From contig JAOUNB010000009.1 of the NCBI GenBank assembly GCA_029881195.1, forward strand, positions 1-41,770: a stretch of 41,770 bases of DNA. The letters are read 5' to 3'. This DNA is from Candidatus Nitrosopumilus sp. GTDB lineage: Archaea; Thermoproteota; Nitrososphaeria; Nitrososphaerales; Nitrosopumilaceae. Shown one piece after another: positions 35,504 to 41,770 of the stretch. The notes below the pieces were generated by a model, which saw only the letters and a program-made list of their open reading frames with translations, had not been told where the DNA came from and did no database searches. Within the stretch, counting starts at the first letter, position 1; every line of letters starts with the position of its first letter. A program made the position numbers and the translations under genes.

Positions 35504-36106
35504 TTGACCCTCGTAACAAAATCAATCGATATTAAGACACCTGTAGAGAATGTTTTTACCTACTTTGCAAGGCCAGAACATGTTTCTGACCAAATAAAAA
35601 ATGAAACAGTAGGTATGACTGTAGTTCCTATGGATATCAAGGAAGGAATGGGTGTTGGTACAACCTTTAGAATTATCGGTGACTTTAGCGGTAAACGTCT
35701 AGAGTGGGATTGTGAGACAACTGAATTCATTAGAAATGAAAAGATAACAGCAAAACAAATTGAAGGTCCATTTAAGAAGTGGCAAATTACAAATGAATTC
35801 AAAGCATTAGGGAATAATCTCACTAGAGTAACCATGTCAGTAGATTACGAAATGCCATTTGGTCCGCTAGGAGCAATCATGGATAAAGCAAAATTTGCAA
35901 AATCTGCTGAGAGAGGAATGGAAACAGCTCTTTACAACGTTAGAGGTTTACTAGAAGGAAATGGTTCAATTCCAGTTTACATCACACTAGATGCATACCA
36001 AAAACTTCTTGCCGAAAAGAAAAAGATGAACGATGTTCCAGTTTCAACTGCACTAACTGCAATTATTGAAAAGTACAATGAAATTGAAGCAAAAACCCAA
36101 AACTAA
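35504..36106 (+). CDS. SRPBCC/START-like ligand-binding protein
   Basis: 200 residues. Residues 1-150 have the polyketide-cyclase/START-like helix-grip pattern: KSIDIKTPVENVFTYFARPEH at the start, a run of strands through GTTFRIIGDFSGKRLEWDCE, and the long C-terminal helix (AKFAKSAERGMETALYNVRGLL). Such folds bind hydrophobic ligands, from lipids to polyketides. A C-terminal extension (about 155-200) with VPVSTALTAIIEKYNEIEA is not part of the fold and may be a small helical tail. Start TTG with a matching TATA box. The bound ligand is unknown. Confidence 0.8.
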   Translation: MTLVTKSIDIKTPVENVFTYFARPEHVSDQIKNETVGMTVVPMDIKEGMGVGTTFRIIGDFSGKRLEWDCETTEFIRNEKITAKQIEGPFKKWQITNEFKALGNNLTRVTMSVDYEMPFGPLGAIMDKAKFAKSAERGMETALYNVRGLLEGNGSIPVYITLDAYQKLLAEKKKMNDVPVSTALTAIIEKYNEIEAKTQN

Positions 36107-36165
36107 ATTTTCATTTATTTTAAAATCTTAAGATTAATAACAACTCTGGGCATATCCCTTTTGGT

Positions 36166-36239
36166 GGGTCTATGGCGCAGCCAGGTAGCGCACCGGACTC
36201 TTAATCCGGTTGTCAAGGGTCCGAATCCCTTTAGACCCG
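36166..36239 (+). tRNA. tRNA-Lys (anticodon CTT)
   Basis: 74 nt including the discriminator G. Acceptor GGGTCTA/TAGACCC pairs fully, D-stem GCGC/GCGC, anticodon stem CCGGA/TCCGG around CTCTTAA (anticodon CTT), T-stem AAGGG/CCCTT. The T-loop reads TCCGAAT, so C replaces the nearly invariant T55. No CCA is encoded. The 266 bases between this gene and the next CDS at 36506 show no gene that I can support. Confidence 0.93.
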
Positions 36240-36505
36240 CTCAATTTTCAAATTCCTTATAGCAACATTTACAAATTTTTAATGCTGAATAGTAAGCCTG
36301 ATAACGAAATGAATTAGAATTTTCAATCATGAATATTTTAATAATTTGTATTGCATTATTGTAATGAGTCATGTATATGTGAAAATTTTGAAAAACAACC
36401 AAAAACTCTTCTAATTACTAAAAAAAACAAATTATGTTTGAATAAGATTATCAATCCCTGTCACTGATAATTATGACGCAATGTTTAATTCAATAAAATG
36501 GAGTC

Positions 36506-37138
36506 ATGAATATGGAAAAATCTAACTTGGGAACTAAAAAATTGGGATTGTTTTTAATTACAGTTTTGTCCATATCACTATTTTCTGCAACTGCATCAGG
36601 CGATATGCAAGAAAATCCATCTACAATTATTGACTATGAGTCCCCTAAACTTTTCGTTCCTAATGATATCTACATCTTATCTAAAAATCCTATTCAAGTA
36701 GATTTCAAAGTGGAGGCAATAGACAATATTGATGGAAGAGTTCAGGTTCAATGCGATAAAATTTCAGGTGCTACTTTCAAACTAGGTAAGACAATTGTCA
36801 GATGCGAAACAAAAGATTCTGTTGGCAATACTAATAGAGCATCTTTTGTTGTGACTATTGGGTATAATATTGTTCAAATACCATCTTGGGTAAAACAGCC
36901 CACGACACTGTGGATTGAAAATTCAATAGACGACAAAACATATGCAAAAACAATGGGATTTCTAATCAAAGAACGACTAATTCATATCCCTTTTGCCAAA
37001 AGTCCAAATTATTCTGAATCTGAAATTCCAATATGGATTAAGACTAATGCTAAATCGTGGATTGACAATGAAATTTCTGATGATGAATACTCTATAATAT
37101 TACAATGGCTGCTTAATCGAAATATCATTCAGCTTTAA
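36506..37138 (+). CDS. Secreted HYR-like protein with two tryptophan-rich repeats
   Basis: 210 residues. A signal peptide (about 8-30, SLFSATASGD) precedes an HYR-like immunoglobulin domain (about 45-120: DNIDGRVQVQCDKISGATFKLGKTIVRC, with a disulfide-possible Cys pair, then SVGNTNRASFVVTI). Two copies of the roughly 40-residue thaumarchaeal repeat follow: IPSWVKQPTTLWIENSIDDK at about 126 and IPIWIKTNAKSWIDNEISDD at about 174, each with two Trp and a run of Ile/Leu after it. This repeat is common on cell-surface proteins of the group; its function is unknown. It lies between tRNA-Lys and tRNA-Pro. Confidence 0.75.
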   Translation: MNMEKSNLGTKKLGLFLITVLSISLFSATASGDMQENPSTIIDYESPKLFVPNDIYILSKNPIQVDFKVEAIDNIDGRVQVQCDKISGATFKLGKTIVRCETKDSVGNTNRASFVVTIGYNIVQIPSWVKQPTTLWIENSIDDKTYAKTMGFLIKERLIHIPFAKSPNYSESEIPIWIKTNAKSWIDNEISDDEYSIILQWLLNRNIIQL

Positions 37139-37198
37139 AATAACAAATTCTCAATTCATTCTTTTTGAATTCTATTCCATCATAAGGAACTATCTGCT

Positions 37199-37280
37199 AG
37201 CTTACCATCGTCCAATGGTTAGGTAATTTGGCCGATCCCTTTCTTATTACGCCTAGAGAGGATAGCATCACCGTTAAAAT
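37199..37280 (+). pseudogene. tRNA-like degenerate sequence beside tRNA-Pro
   Basis: The stretch ACCATCGTCCAATGGTTAGG matches the acceptor-end and D-arm of tRNA-Glu/Gln types, and GGCC then CCTTTC and GCC follow where an anticodon arm would be. Beyond that there is no recognisable T-arm (no TTCRA element) and no acceptor 3' strand. It could be a decayed tRNA-Glu or, less likely, an unrelated small RNA. The gene is only 23 bases before tRNA-Pro. Confidence 0.35.
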
Positions 37281-37302
37281 TTCACCTATGTAGTTATTTT
37301 AT

Positions 37303-37379
37303 GGGGACGTAGGTTAGCTTGGTATTATACTTCCAGCCTCGGGTGCTGGAGATCATGGGTTCAAATCCCATCGTTCCCA
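37303..37379 (+). tRNA. tRNA-Pro (anticodon CGG)
   Basis: 77 nt with discriminator A. Acceptor GGGGACG/CGTTCCC pairs with one G-T wobble, anticodon stem CCAGC/GCTGG around CTCGGGT (anticodon CGG), T-stem ATGGG/CCCAT with the normal loop TTCAAAT. The D-stem is weak (one wobble, one U-U). No CCA is encoded. The 290 bases downstream are AT-rich and hold no gene that I can support. Confidence 0.93.
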
Positions 37380-37669
37380 GACACAACTAAACAATCATTA
37401 GGTAACTCAAAACTCAAATCTTTGTAGATTCAACCGTTTTTTATTAAATTAGTTTTGGCAAAAATCAAAACAGACGTAAAATGAATTAATTAGATTTTAT
37501 AAAAATACTAAAACAATATTATTTTTCAGAAAATATTTTTAATACGTCTCAGGATGTTTTAATATTGATTAATGTTGAATATTGATGTGATTATTCTATA
37601 GAAGATTAGCTAATCATTTATAACATTGATCAACTAGAACATATCTTTTTTTTAAACAAAACAATAGTA

Positions 37670-38410
37670 ATGTCGTCTGGTATATTTCATGTTTCAAATA
37701 AAGAAAAAGACAAACAAAGAAAGGCCAAAAGAGCGATAATCTCTTTTCTAAAAAAATTTGAAAAGACAAAAAAGAAAATTGAAAATGCAGAAGAGTGGTA
37801 TGATTCTGTAAAAGAACTTGAACCCATTCTTGATCATTATAAAGATGATTTACCAAGAGATGTGTATGAAAAATTAAAAAATTCTATTCATATAACAGAT
37901 AAAACCTTTGAAGGGATAAAAACTGCATCAAAAGTATTAAGTTTTGAACTCAAGGCAGCCAATGCAATTCTTCCTGCAATGGGAGTTCCATCTTCTATTG
38001 TGATAGGTGCATCAATTATAGTTGCGGTAATTATAGGTAGCATGGTCATAGTCTCATCACTTGTGTTTGTTGATATAACTATAACAAACTATGAATGTGA
38101 AGATATTCCCGTATTGGCACCCTTGACTAGTTTAGATGAACGATTTGCAGATCTAGGATTATTTTTTAACTTACCTGATAAGATCTCTACAAATACTTCT
38201 GAAACCATACGAATACCTCCAGGAAACATTGAATTTGATGGTCTAACATCTGGTAAAATCATTGTTAAGAGTGATTACATGACGATACCATTTGATGTAC
38301 CAAGAACTATCAAATCTTTAGACTTTGAGGGAACAGATTTGTTGGGACAACAAACCATAGTTGAGATCAATGGGGCATCTGACCATGAATTGACAATCAA
38401 TTGTAAATAA
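37670..38410 (+). CDS. Single-span membrane protein of unknown function
   Basis: 246 residues. A long charged, helical N-terminal region (about 1-100: Lys- and Glu-rich, KKFEKTKKKIENAEEWYD) may form a coiled coil in the cytoplasm. One membrane helix (about 106-132, GASIIVAVIIGSMVIVSS) is followed by an extracellular beta-rich domain (135-246) with a Cys at each end (YECED, TINCK) that could form a disulfide. The layout is like a signalling or scaffold protein with inside helix bundle and outside beta domain. No family recognised. Confidence 0.5.
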   Translation: MSSGIFHVSNKEKDKQRKAKRAIISFLKKFEKTKKKIENAEEWYDSVKELEPILDHYKDDLPRDVYEKLKNSIHITDKTFEGIKTASKVLSFELKAANAILPAMGVPSSIVIGASIIVAVIIGSMVIVSSLVFVDITITNYECEDIPVLAPLTSLDERFADLGLFFNLPDKISTNTSETIRIPPGNIEFDGLTSGKIIVKSDYMTIPFDVPRTIKSLDFEGTDLLGQQTIVEINGASDHELTINCK

Positions 38411-38736
38411 TATAGAATTCAAATATTTTGAATATGTGTAATTATTGAATTCTAGACATTATTTTTTTACAAATTATAAAAATAACAAAGTTCAATTATT
38501 ATTGTAAGCAACATCTCATATCTTGTTGTTACATGGAATTTTGGTTCAAACCATCATTTAAAACATGAGAGTAATTTAGCAATAAAATTGCCTTGTTTTA
38601 AATTTAAAAATTAATCAAAACAATGAGGTGTTTTATCGTTATGAGAATTAATATTTTTATTATCTCTGACCTTTTACATCAAATACTAATCTCTTGACAG
38701 TAGTAGTTCATAATTTGAATTTTTTTAACAACATTG
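38411..38736. other. AT-rich intergenic region with an inverted repeat
   Basis: Holds a perfect inverted repeat of 7-base arms and 3-base spacer, ATTCAAA-tat-TTTGAAT (38417-38433), just after the stop of the membrane-protein gene. It could be a transcription end or a protein-binding site. No coding region is supportable. The Lrp-type gene's operator-like site begins at 38737. Confidence 0.5.
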
Positions 38737-38751
38737 GTTCAATTTTTGAAC
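38737..38751. promoter_or_regulatory. GTTCA-N5-TGAAC site upstream of the Lrp-type gene
   Basis: GTTCAATTTTTGAAC is an inverted repeat of 5-base arms around five bases, about 40 nt before the Lrp-type start codon, just upstream of where a TATA box would lie. A second site of the same form occurs at 39511-39525. The pair is a candidate operator for the regulator encoded at 38791. Confidence 0.45.
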
Positions 38752-38790
38752 ACATGGTGGTATCTTTGCATTTAGTGATTTTTTGGGTAT

Positions 38791-39390
38791 ATGACTATGA
38801 CCGAACCACTCACGCAGTCTAAAAAGGAGATTACAATCGATGCAATAGATAAACAGATTCTAAATCTGTTAATTGCAAACGCAAGGGATTCAACTAGAAC
38901 CATTGTTAAAAAGCTTGCAGGAATGGGAACAAACATGTCTGAGCGTGGAATAGGAAAGAGAATCACGCGATTGGAAAAATTAGGCATAATTCATGGCTAT
39001 ACCACTATGGTGGATCTTAATCAGGTTAACATGTCAATTTTACGTCTGATAACAATAAAATTTACGTCTTCAAAAGATTTTGTAACAAGATTGGCTGAGA
39101 TGAAAGATCATCTTGCGAATGCACCATACTGCGACTTTTCAGCAAGAACCAACGGCAATATAGACTGGATTGAACTAAAATTCTTTAACAATCATGAACA
39201 GGCAAAACAGGAAGAAGATTTGTATCGAGCATGGTTTGGAGATATAATGGAAGACTATAGGTCATATGATTTGGACATACACAAGATGGGTTGGCAGCTG
39301 TTTGATGAAGAAGATTTTGATCGATTTATCAAAACCACTTGCAAAAAAGAAGGTACAGAAACATGCCCAAACATCACGATAAAAAAATAG
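38791..39390 (+). CDS. Lrp/AsnC-type transcriptional regulator
   Basis: 199 residues; ATG at 38791 or 38797. An N-terminal winged helix (about 13-75: IDAIDKQILNLLIANARDST, GIGKRITRLEKLGIIHGYT) is the Lrp/AsnC DNA-binding domain. A RAM-like ligand-binding and dimerisation domain follows (about 80-160), with VNMSILRLITIKFTSSKDF and NIDWIELKFFNN. The C-terminal extension (about 165-199) contains two Cys (KTTCKKEGTETCPN) and a Lys-rich end, longer than usual, possibly a metal or redox site. Two matching inverted repeats (38737 and 39511) suggest autoregulation and control of the next gene. Confidence 0.8.
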   Translation: MTMTEPLTQSKKEITIDAIDKQILNLLIANARDSTRTIVKKLAGMGTNMSERGIGKRITRLEKLGIIHGYTTMVDLNQVNMSILRLITIKFTSSKDFVTRLAEMKDHLANAPYCDFSARTNGNIDWIELKFFNNHEQAKQEEDLYRAWFGDIMEDYRSYDLDIHKMGWQLFDEEDFDRFIKTTCKKEGTETCPNITIKK

Positions 39391-39510
39391 CATACGATAG
39401 AAGTAAATGAGCAGAAATTTTTCGTAGAGACGATATTACATTCAAAGAATAGGCTTGTGGTGATTATTCTTGAATTTTATAGAAAAACAAAATCATATTT
39501 ACGCATGGGA

Positions 39511-39525
39511 GTTCAGATATTGAAC
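39511..39525. promoter_or_regulatory. Second GTTCA-N5-TGAAC site
   Basis: GTTCAGATATTGAAC, the same arms and spacing as the site at 38737, lies about 98 nt before the ATG of the small membrane-protein gene at 39623. Confidence 0.45.
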
Positions 39526-39622
39526 TGTATACTCACACATTAATTCAATATGAGAACAAAACAATACCAAAAAGTTAGCACCATCTCAAGTACTTCTAAG
39601 ACGTTATACTAATTGATAAAAC

Positions 39623-39841
39623 ATGAGTACATACAACATACAAACAGTCTCCAAGAGCACAAAGACAAAACTTGGAGTAATCGGTCTGATTGCCTTACCG
39701 ATTGTTGCAGCAATGTATTCTTCAGGAAGCATGACTCTAGAACCAGTACCTCAAATACTTACTAGTGGAGTATTTCCAATTGGTTTTACCTTGTTCTCTT
39801 GGGGAATTGCTGCTAAAATGGCAATGAAAATGAGAAAATAG
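39623..39841 (+). CDS. Small two-span membrane protein
   Basis: 72 residues. Two hydrophobic helices (about 17-34, LGVIGLIALPIVAAMY, and 47-65, SGVFPIGFTLFSWGIAAKM) with a basic C-terminus (MKMRK). It has no catalytic motif or recognised family. A GTTCA-N5-TGAAC site upstream suggests control by the Lrp-type regulator encoded just before it. The stop codon overlaps an inverted repeat followed by a T-run, so it is probably the last gene of its unit. Confidence 0.65.
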   Translation: MSTYNIQTVSKSTKTKLGVIGLIALPIVAAMYSSGSMTLEPVPQILTSGVFPIGFTLFSWGIAAKMAMKMRK

Positions 39842-39860
39842 AAAGAATGCTCTTTCTTTT
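39841..39860 (+). terminator. Hairpin and T-run after the small membrane gene
   Basis: GAAAGA-atgc-TCTTTC followed by TTTT, overlapping the last base of the stop codon. A short stem with a T-tract, the usual look of an archaeal terminator. Confidence 0.4.
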
Positions 39861-40120
39861 TCTATCTTTTTACAATAATCATCTTCTCAAATTTTTTAAG
39901 ATTATCACAAAAATATTCATGTGTATAAATTGAGCAAAAATATTAAATCAACATGAACAGTTCGTGTGTTTGAATCCGTTAGAAAAAAAGATTCTAATGA
40001 TCCACTAGAAACTCAACCATTATTTTGCAGATAAAAAATAATGTAGATTAGCACAAAACTGAGAAAATAAAAAAGAAAATTTACTAAACAAGAGCATAGG
40101 TATAACCATCAAAGGAATCC

Positions 40121-40476
40121 ATGCAAAACTTAGGATTGAAAATATTATTCCAAAAACTCTCCTTTCTTAACCATCTTTGAAGAATCAGGATGATATTACA
40201 ATTGGATTTAATTCACCATCAGAAGATACTCCAATAGAACCATCAATACTAGTGGAATTAATCAAGATAGTTCATGCAAATGTAGACAAAAACTCTGAAT
40301 CATCGCATGAAGATGAATCACAATCACATGTTGCACCACTAAAGCAGATTGGGGAAAAATTCCAGTAGCAAGATGTAACATGCAAAGATGGAATGATTCT
40401 AGTCTTCAAAAATTCTGATGATAGTTCTGTTTGTGTAAAACCTGCCACAGTTACAAAACTTGTCGAACATGATTAG
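40121..40476 (+). pseudogene. Broken gene for a small secreted protein with the Cys-Lys-Gly/CVKP domain
   Basis: One frame from TTG 40177 runs 63 codons to TAG at 40366-40368 and then continues in the same phase for 35 more codons to TAG at 40474. Before the stop lie NSPSEDTPIEPSILVELIKI and APLKQIGEKFQ; after it come VTCKDGMILVFKNSDDSSVC and VKPATVTKL. The latter is a C-terminal motif of many thaumarchaeal secreted proteins (CKxG...FK.SD.S..CVKP). Upstream of 40177 a hydrophobic stretch at 40121-40176 is in another frame, as if the signal peptide was shifted out. The in-frame amber codon and the lost N-terminus indicate decay, unless the stop is read through. The 260 bases before it hold no gene. 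Confidence 0.6.
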
Positions 40477-40606
40477 GCAAAACCATAAGTCTTGTTCAAT
40501 TATTTTTTATTTTTAGACGAATCCAAAAAGGTTTGAACGTTTTAAGAAAATAAATTGTGATTCCAAAATCTAATCGACACAGAAGACTACTTTCATTTTT
40601 TTATAA

Positions 40607-40765
40607 TCATGGAAAACTTCCATCATCGATTAATTCTTTGTATATTGTTTTTTCAAGACGAGTTTCCGCTGCGCCACATTTACTACACATTCCTATATCA
40701 TCAGGATTTTCTTTGATTTTTTTCTCACATTCTACACATTTGTGAATACCTTTTTTGAATCCCAT
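40607..40765 (-). CDS. Small zinc-ribbon protein
   Basis: 52 residues from the ATG at 40765 (MGFKKGIHKCVECEKKIK); an upstream TTG at 40798 would add 11 residues but they are not family-like. Two CX2C pairs (CVEC and CSKC) about 16 residues apart form a zinc ribbon, followed by AAETRLEKTIYKELIDDGSF, a short basic helix. Small single-ribbon proteins like this are common in thaumarchaea and often bind nucleic acid or act as adaptor subunits. No partner is evident beside it. Confidence 0.65.
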   Translation of the reverse strand: MGFKKGIHKCVECEKKIKENPDDIGMCSKCGAAETRLEKTIYKELIDDGSFP

Positions 40766-40991
40766 ATCAGAATTTTTTTCTAATCCAGATAATAACAATA
40801 TCTAGAACTCTTCAGAATTGAGCCTAAAAGACAAGGTTATTGAAAATCTCTGTTTTAGACATAGATTTTGATGGTTTTACTTCTTAGTCGTTTGAACTAT
40901 TTGAATTGAAAAAGAAATTCCATGGGCCCACGAAGACTCGACCACTAAATTGAGGATAAAAATGGACGCATGTAGGAATAATTTTCAAAGA

Positions 40992-41770
40992 TTATTGTTT
41001 AGGTAGATTATTTTCTTCTAGATAATTATCCCAAGCTTTGATACCTCCATCTAACACTTGGAAATCTATACCATGTTGTGCTAGCTCATATGTTGCGATA
41101 GTTGCACGATTTCCTGAGCCACAAATAACAACTACTGGTTTATCAGTTGGAATTTCAGATAAATTTCCTTCAATAAAAATATCATCTAATGGAATATTTT
41201 TGCTTCCTGAGATCATAGTTGTTTCTAATTCAGAAGGTTCTCGTACATCAAGAAGATAGATGTCATCTTGATTTTGTATTTGCTGATATAATTCTTCAGA
41301 AGACATCAGGGTTGGAGTCATCTTTATTGCAAGGTCATTACCCCATGATTGAATTCCACCTGCAAGATAAGATGTTTTGATACCTGCATTATTCATTATT
41401 TGTACCGAATCTGCTGTTTTACTTTCAGAATCACCAACAAGTACTACATGGATATTTTCCATTACTTTAGGAATTCTATCAAACATAGTATTAATTCTCT
41501 TTTCAAGAGTTGCACCTTCCATTACATCAACCGAAGAGCCTTCAATATGTCCGTTCATGTACAAATTTGAATCTCGCATATCGATAACAATAAGATTAGG
41601 ATCTAAAGTCATTTTTTGTTCTAATTCACTTGGAAGTAATGAAAATGATTCATTTGAATTCATAGATGAAGAGATAATACATTCACCGTGATGTTGCATT
41701 GCCATATGTTCAGCATTAAGACCACACATATTCCCATATGTTACTCCATCAACCCCACATATGGGATTGT
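40992..41770 (-). CDS. Kazal-type inhibitor domain fused to tandem rhodanese domains (5' end cut by window)
   Basis: The frame is open to the window edge, so the N-terminus and start lie outside it. The first visible residues are NPICGVDGVTYGNMCGLNAE, then EHMAMQHHGEC: the Kazal signature C-G-x-D-G-x-T-Y-x-N-x-C. Two rhodanese domains follow: the first (about 30-130 residues in from the Kazal Cys) lacks the catalytic Cys (VVLVGDSES), and the second has the active CGSGNRA loop (Cys at 41121-41123). DVREPSELETTMISGSKNIP and LDGGIKAWDN are the other rhodanese hallmarks. A Kazal domain would be extracellular, so the whole protein should be secreted, and sulfur transfer outside the cell is implied. 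This combination is uncommon. Confidence 0.8.
   Translation of the reverse strand, partial: NPICGVDGVTYGNMCGLNAEHMAMQHHGECIISSSMNSNESFSLLPSELEQKMTLDPNLIVIDMRDSNLYMNGHIEGSSVDVMEGATLEKRINTMFDRIPKVMENIHVVLVGDSESKTADSVQIMNNAGIKTSYLAGGIQSWGNDLAIKMTPTLMSSEELYQQIQNQDDIYLLDVREPSELETTMISGSKNIPLDDIFIEGNLSEIPTDKPVVVICGSGNRATIATYELAQHGIDFQVLDGGIKAWDNYLEENNLPKQ

Noticed and set aside
38417-38433. Inverted repeat ATTCAAA-tat-TTTGAAT as a third Lrp-type site
   Set aside because: Arms resemble the GTTCA-N5-TGAAC sites but the spacer and outer bases differ, so it was not grouped with them.

Overview
The window is a stretch of AT-rich archaeal chromosome that fits an ammonia-oxidising thaumarchaeon (Nitrososphaerota, Nitrosopumilus/Nitrosarchaeum-like). 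The evidence is the archaeal GatDE amidotransferase, an archaeal L2 ribosomal protein, Pelota, an archaeal SRP RNA, a tetraether-lipid synthase, an F420 reductase, a cupredoxin-rich heme-copper oxidase cluster, and extracellular proteins with the tryptophan-rich repeats common in this group. Many genes seem to have leaderless transcripts (TATA-like box about 26 nt before the start codon), and TTG starts are frequent. No rRNA, CRISPR array, integrase, transposase or recognisable virus was seen.

Layout. 1-700: AT-rich intergenic DNA with one possible micro-ORF. 0.7-12.6 kb: information processing and protein quality control (TPR protein, gatE/gatD, Cdc48 ATPase, rpl2, acylphosphatase, SRP RNA, tRNA-thiolation enzyme, site-2 protease, cutA, pelota). 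12.8-16.4 kb: YjbQ protein, an overlooked 56-residue zinc ribbon, and a DtxR/TrmB regulator pair divergent from the tetraether synthase gene (tes). 16.5-24.1 kb: envelope and sugar metabolism (AglB/Stt3, flippase, PGI/PMI), MtnA, a DUF59-PqqD fusion and an atypical SDR. 24.3-27.9 kb: accessory-looking genes (odd AAA-type ATPase, small membrane proteins). 27.9-31.2 kb: tRNA-Arg, aminotransferase, PPOX protein, F420:NADPH oxidoreductase, histidine phosphatase. 31.2-34.9 kb: terminal oxidase operon (split subunit II, subunit I, two-domain cupredoxin, half-size heme A synthase). 35-41.8 kb: SRPBCC protein, tRNA-Lys, HYR/W-repeat secreted protein, tRNA-Pro beside a tRNA-like relic, membrane proteins, an Lrp-type regulator with matching inverted repeats, a broken secreted-protein gene, a zinc ribbon, and at the edge a Kazal-rhodanese fusion cut off by the window.

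How the genes work together. The oxidase genes form one transcription unit making the end of the respiratory chain: CuA subunit, heme-copper subunit, a probable copper electron donor, and heme A synthesis. Tes makes the membrane-spanning lipids, and AglB with the flippase-like protein serves N-glycosylation of the S-layer. The tes promoter region is shared with a TrmB-DtxR regulator operon that has a perfect palindrome at its own promoter, so lipid cyclisation or bridging may be tied to metal status; this is inference. The points most worth a second look are the oxidase subunit I with His in place of the K-channel Lys, the Kazal-rhodanese fusion, the GTTCA-N5-TGAAC sites at the Lrp locus, the DUF59-PqqD fusion, and unusual T-loop bases in two tRNAs.
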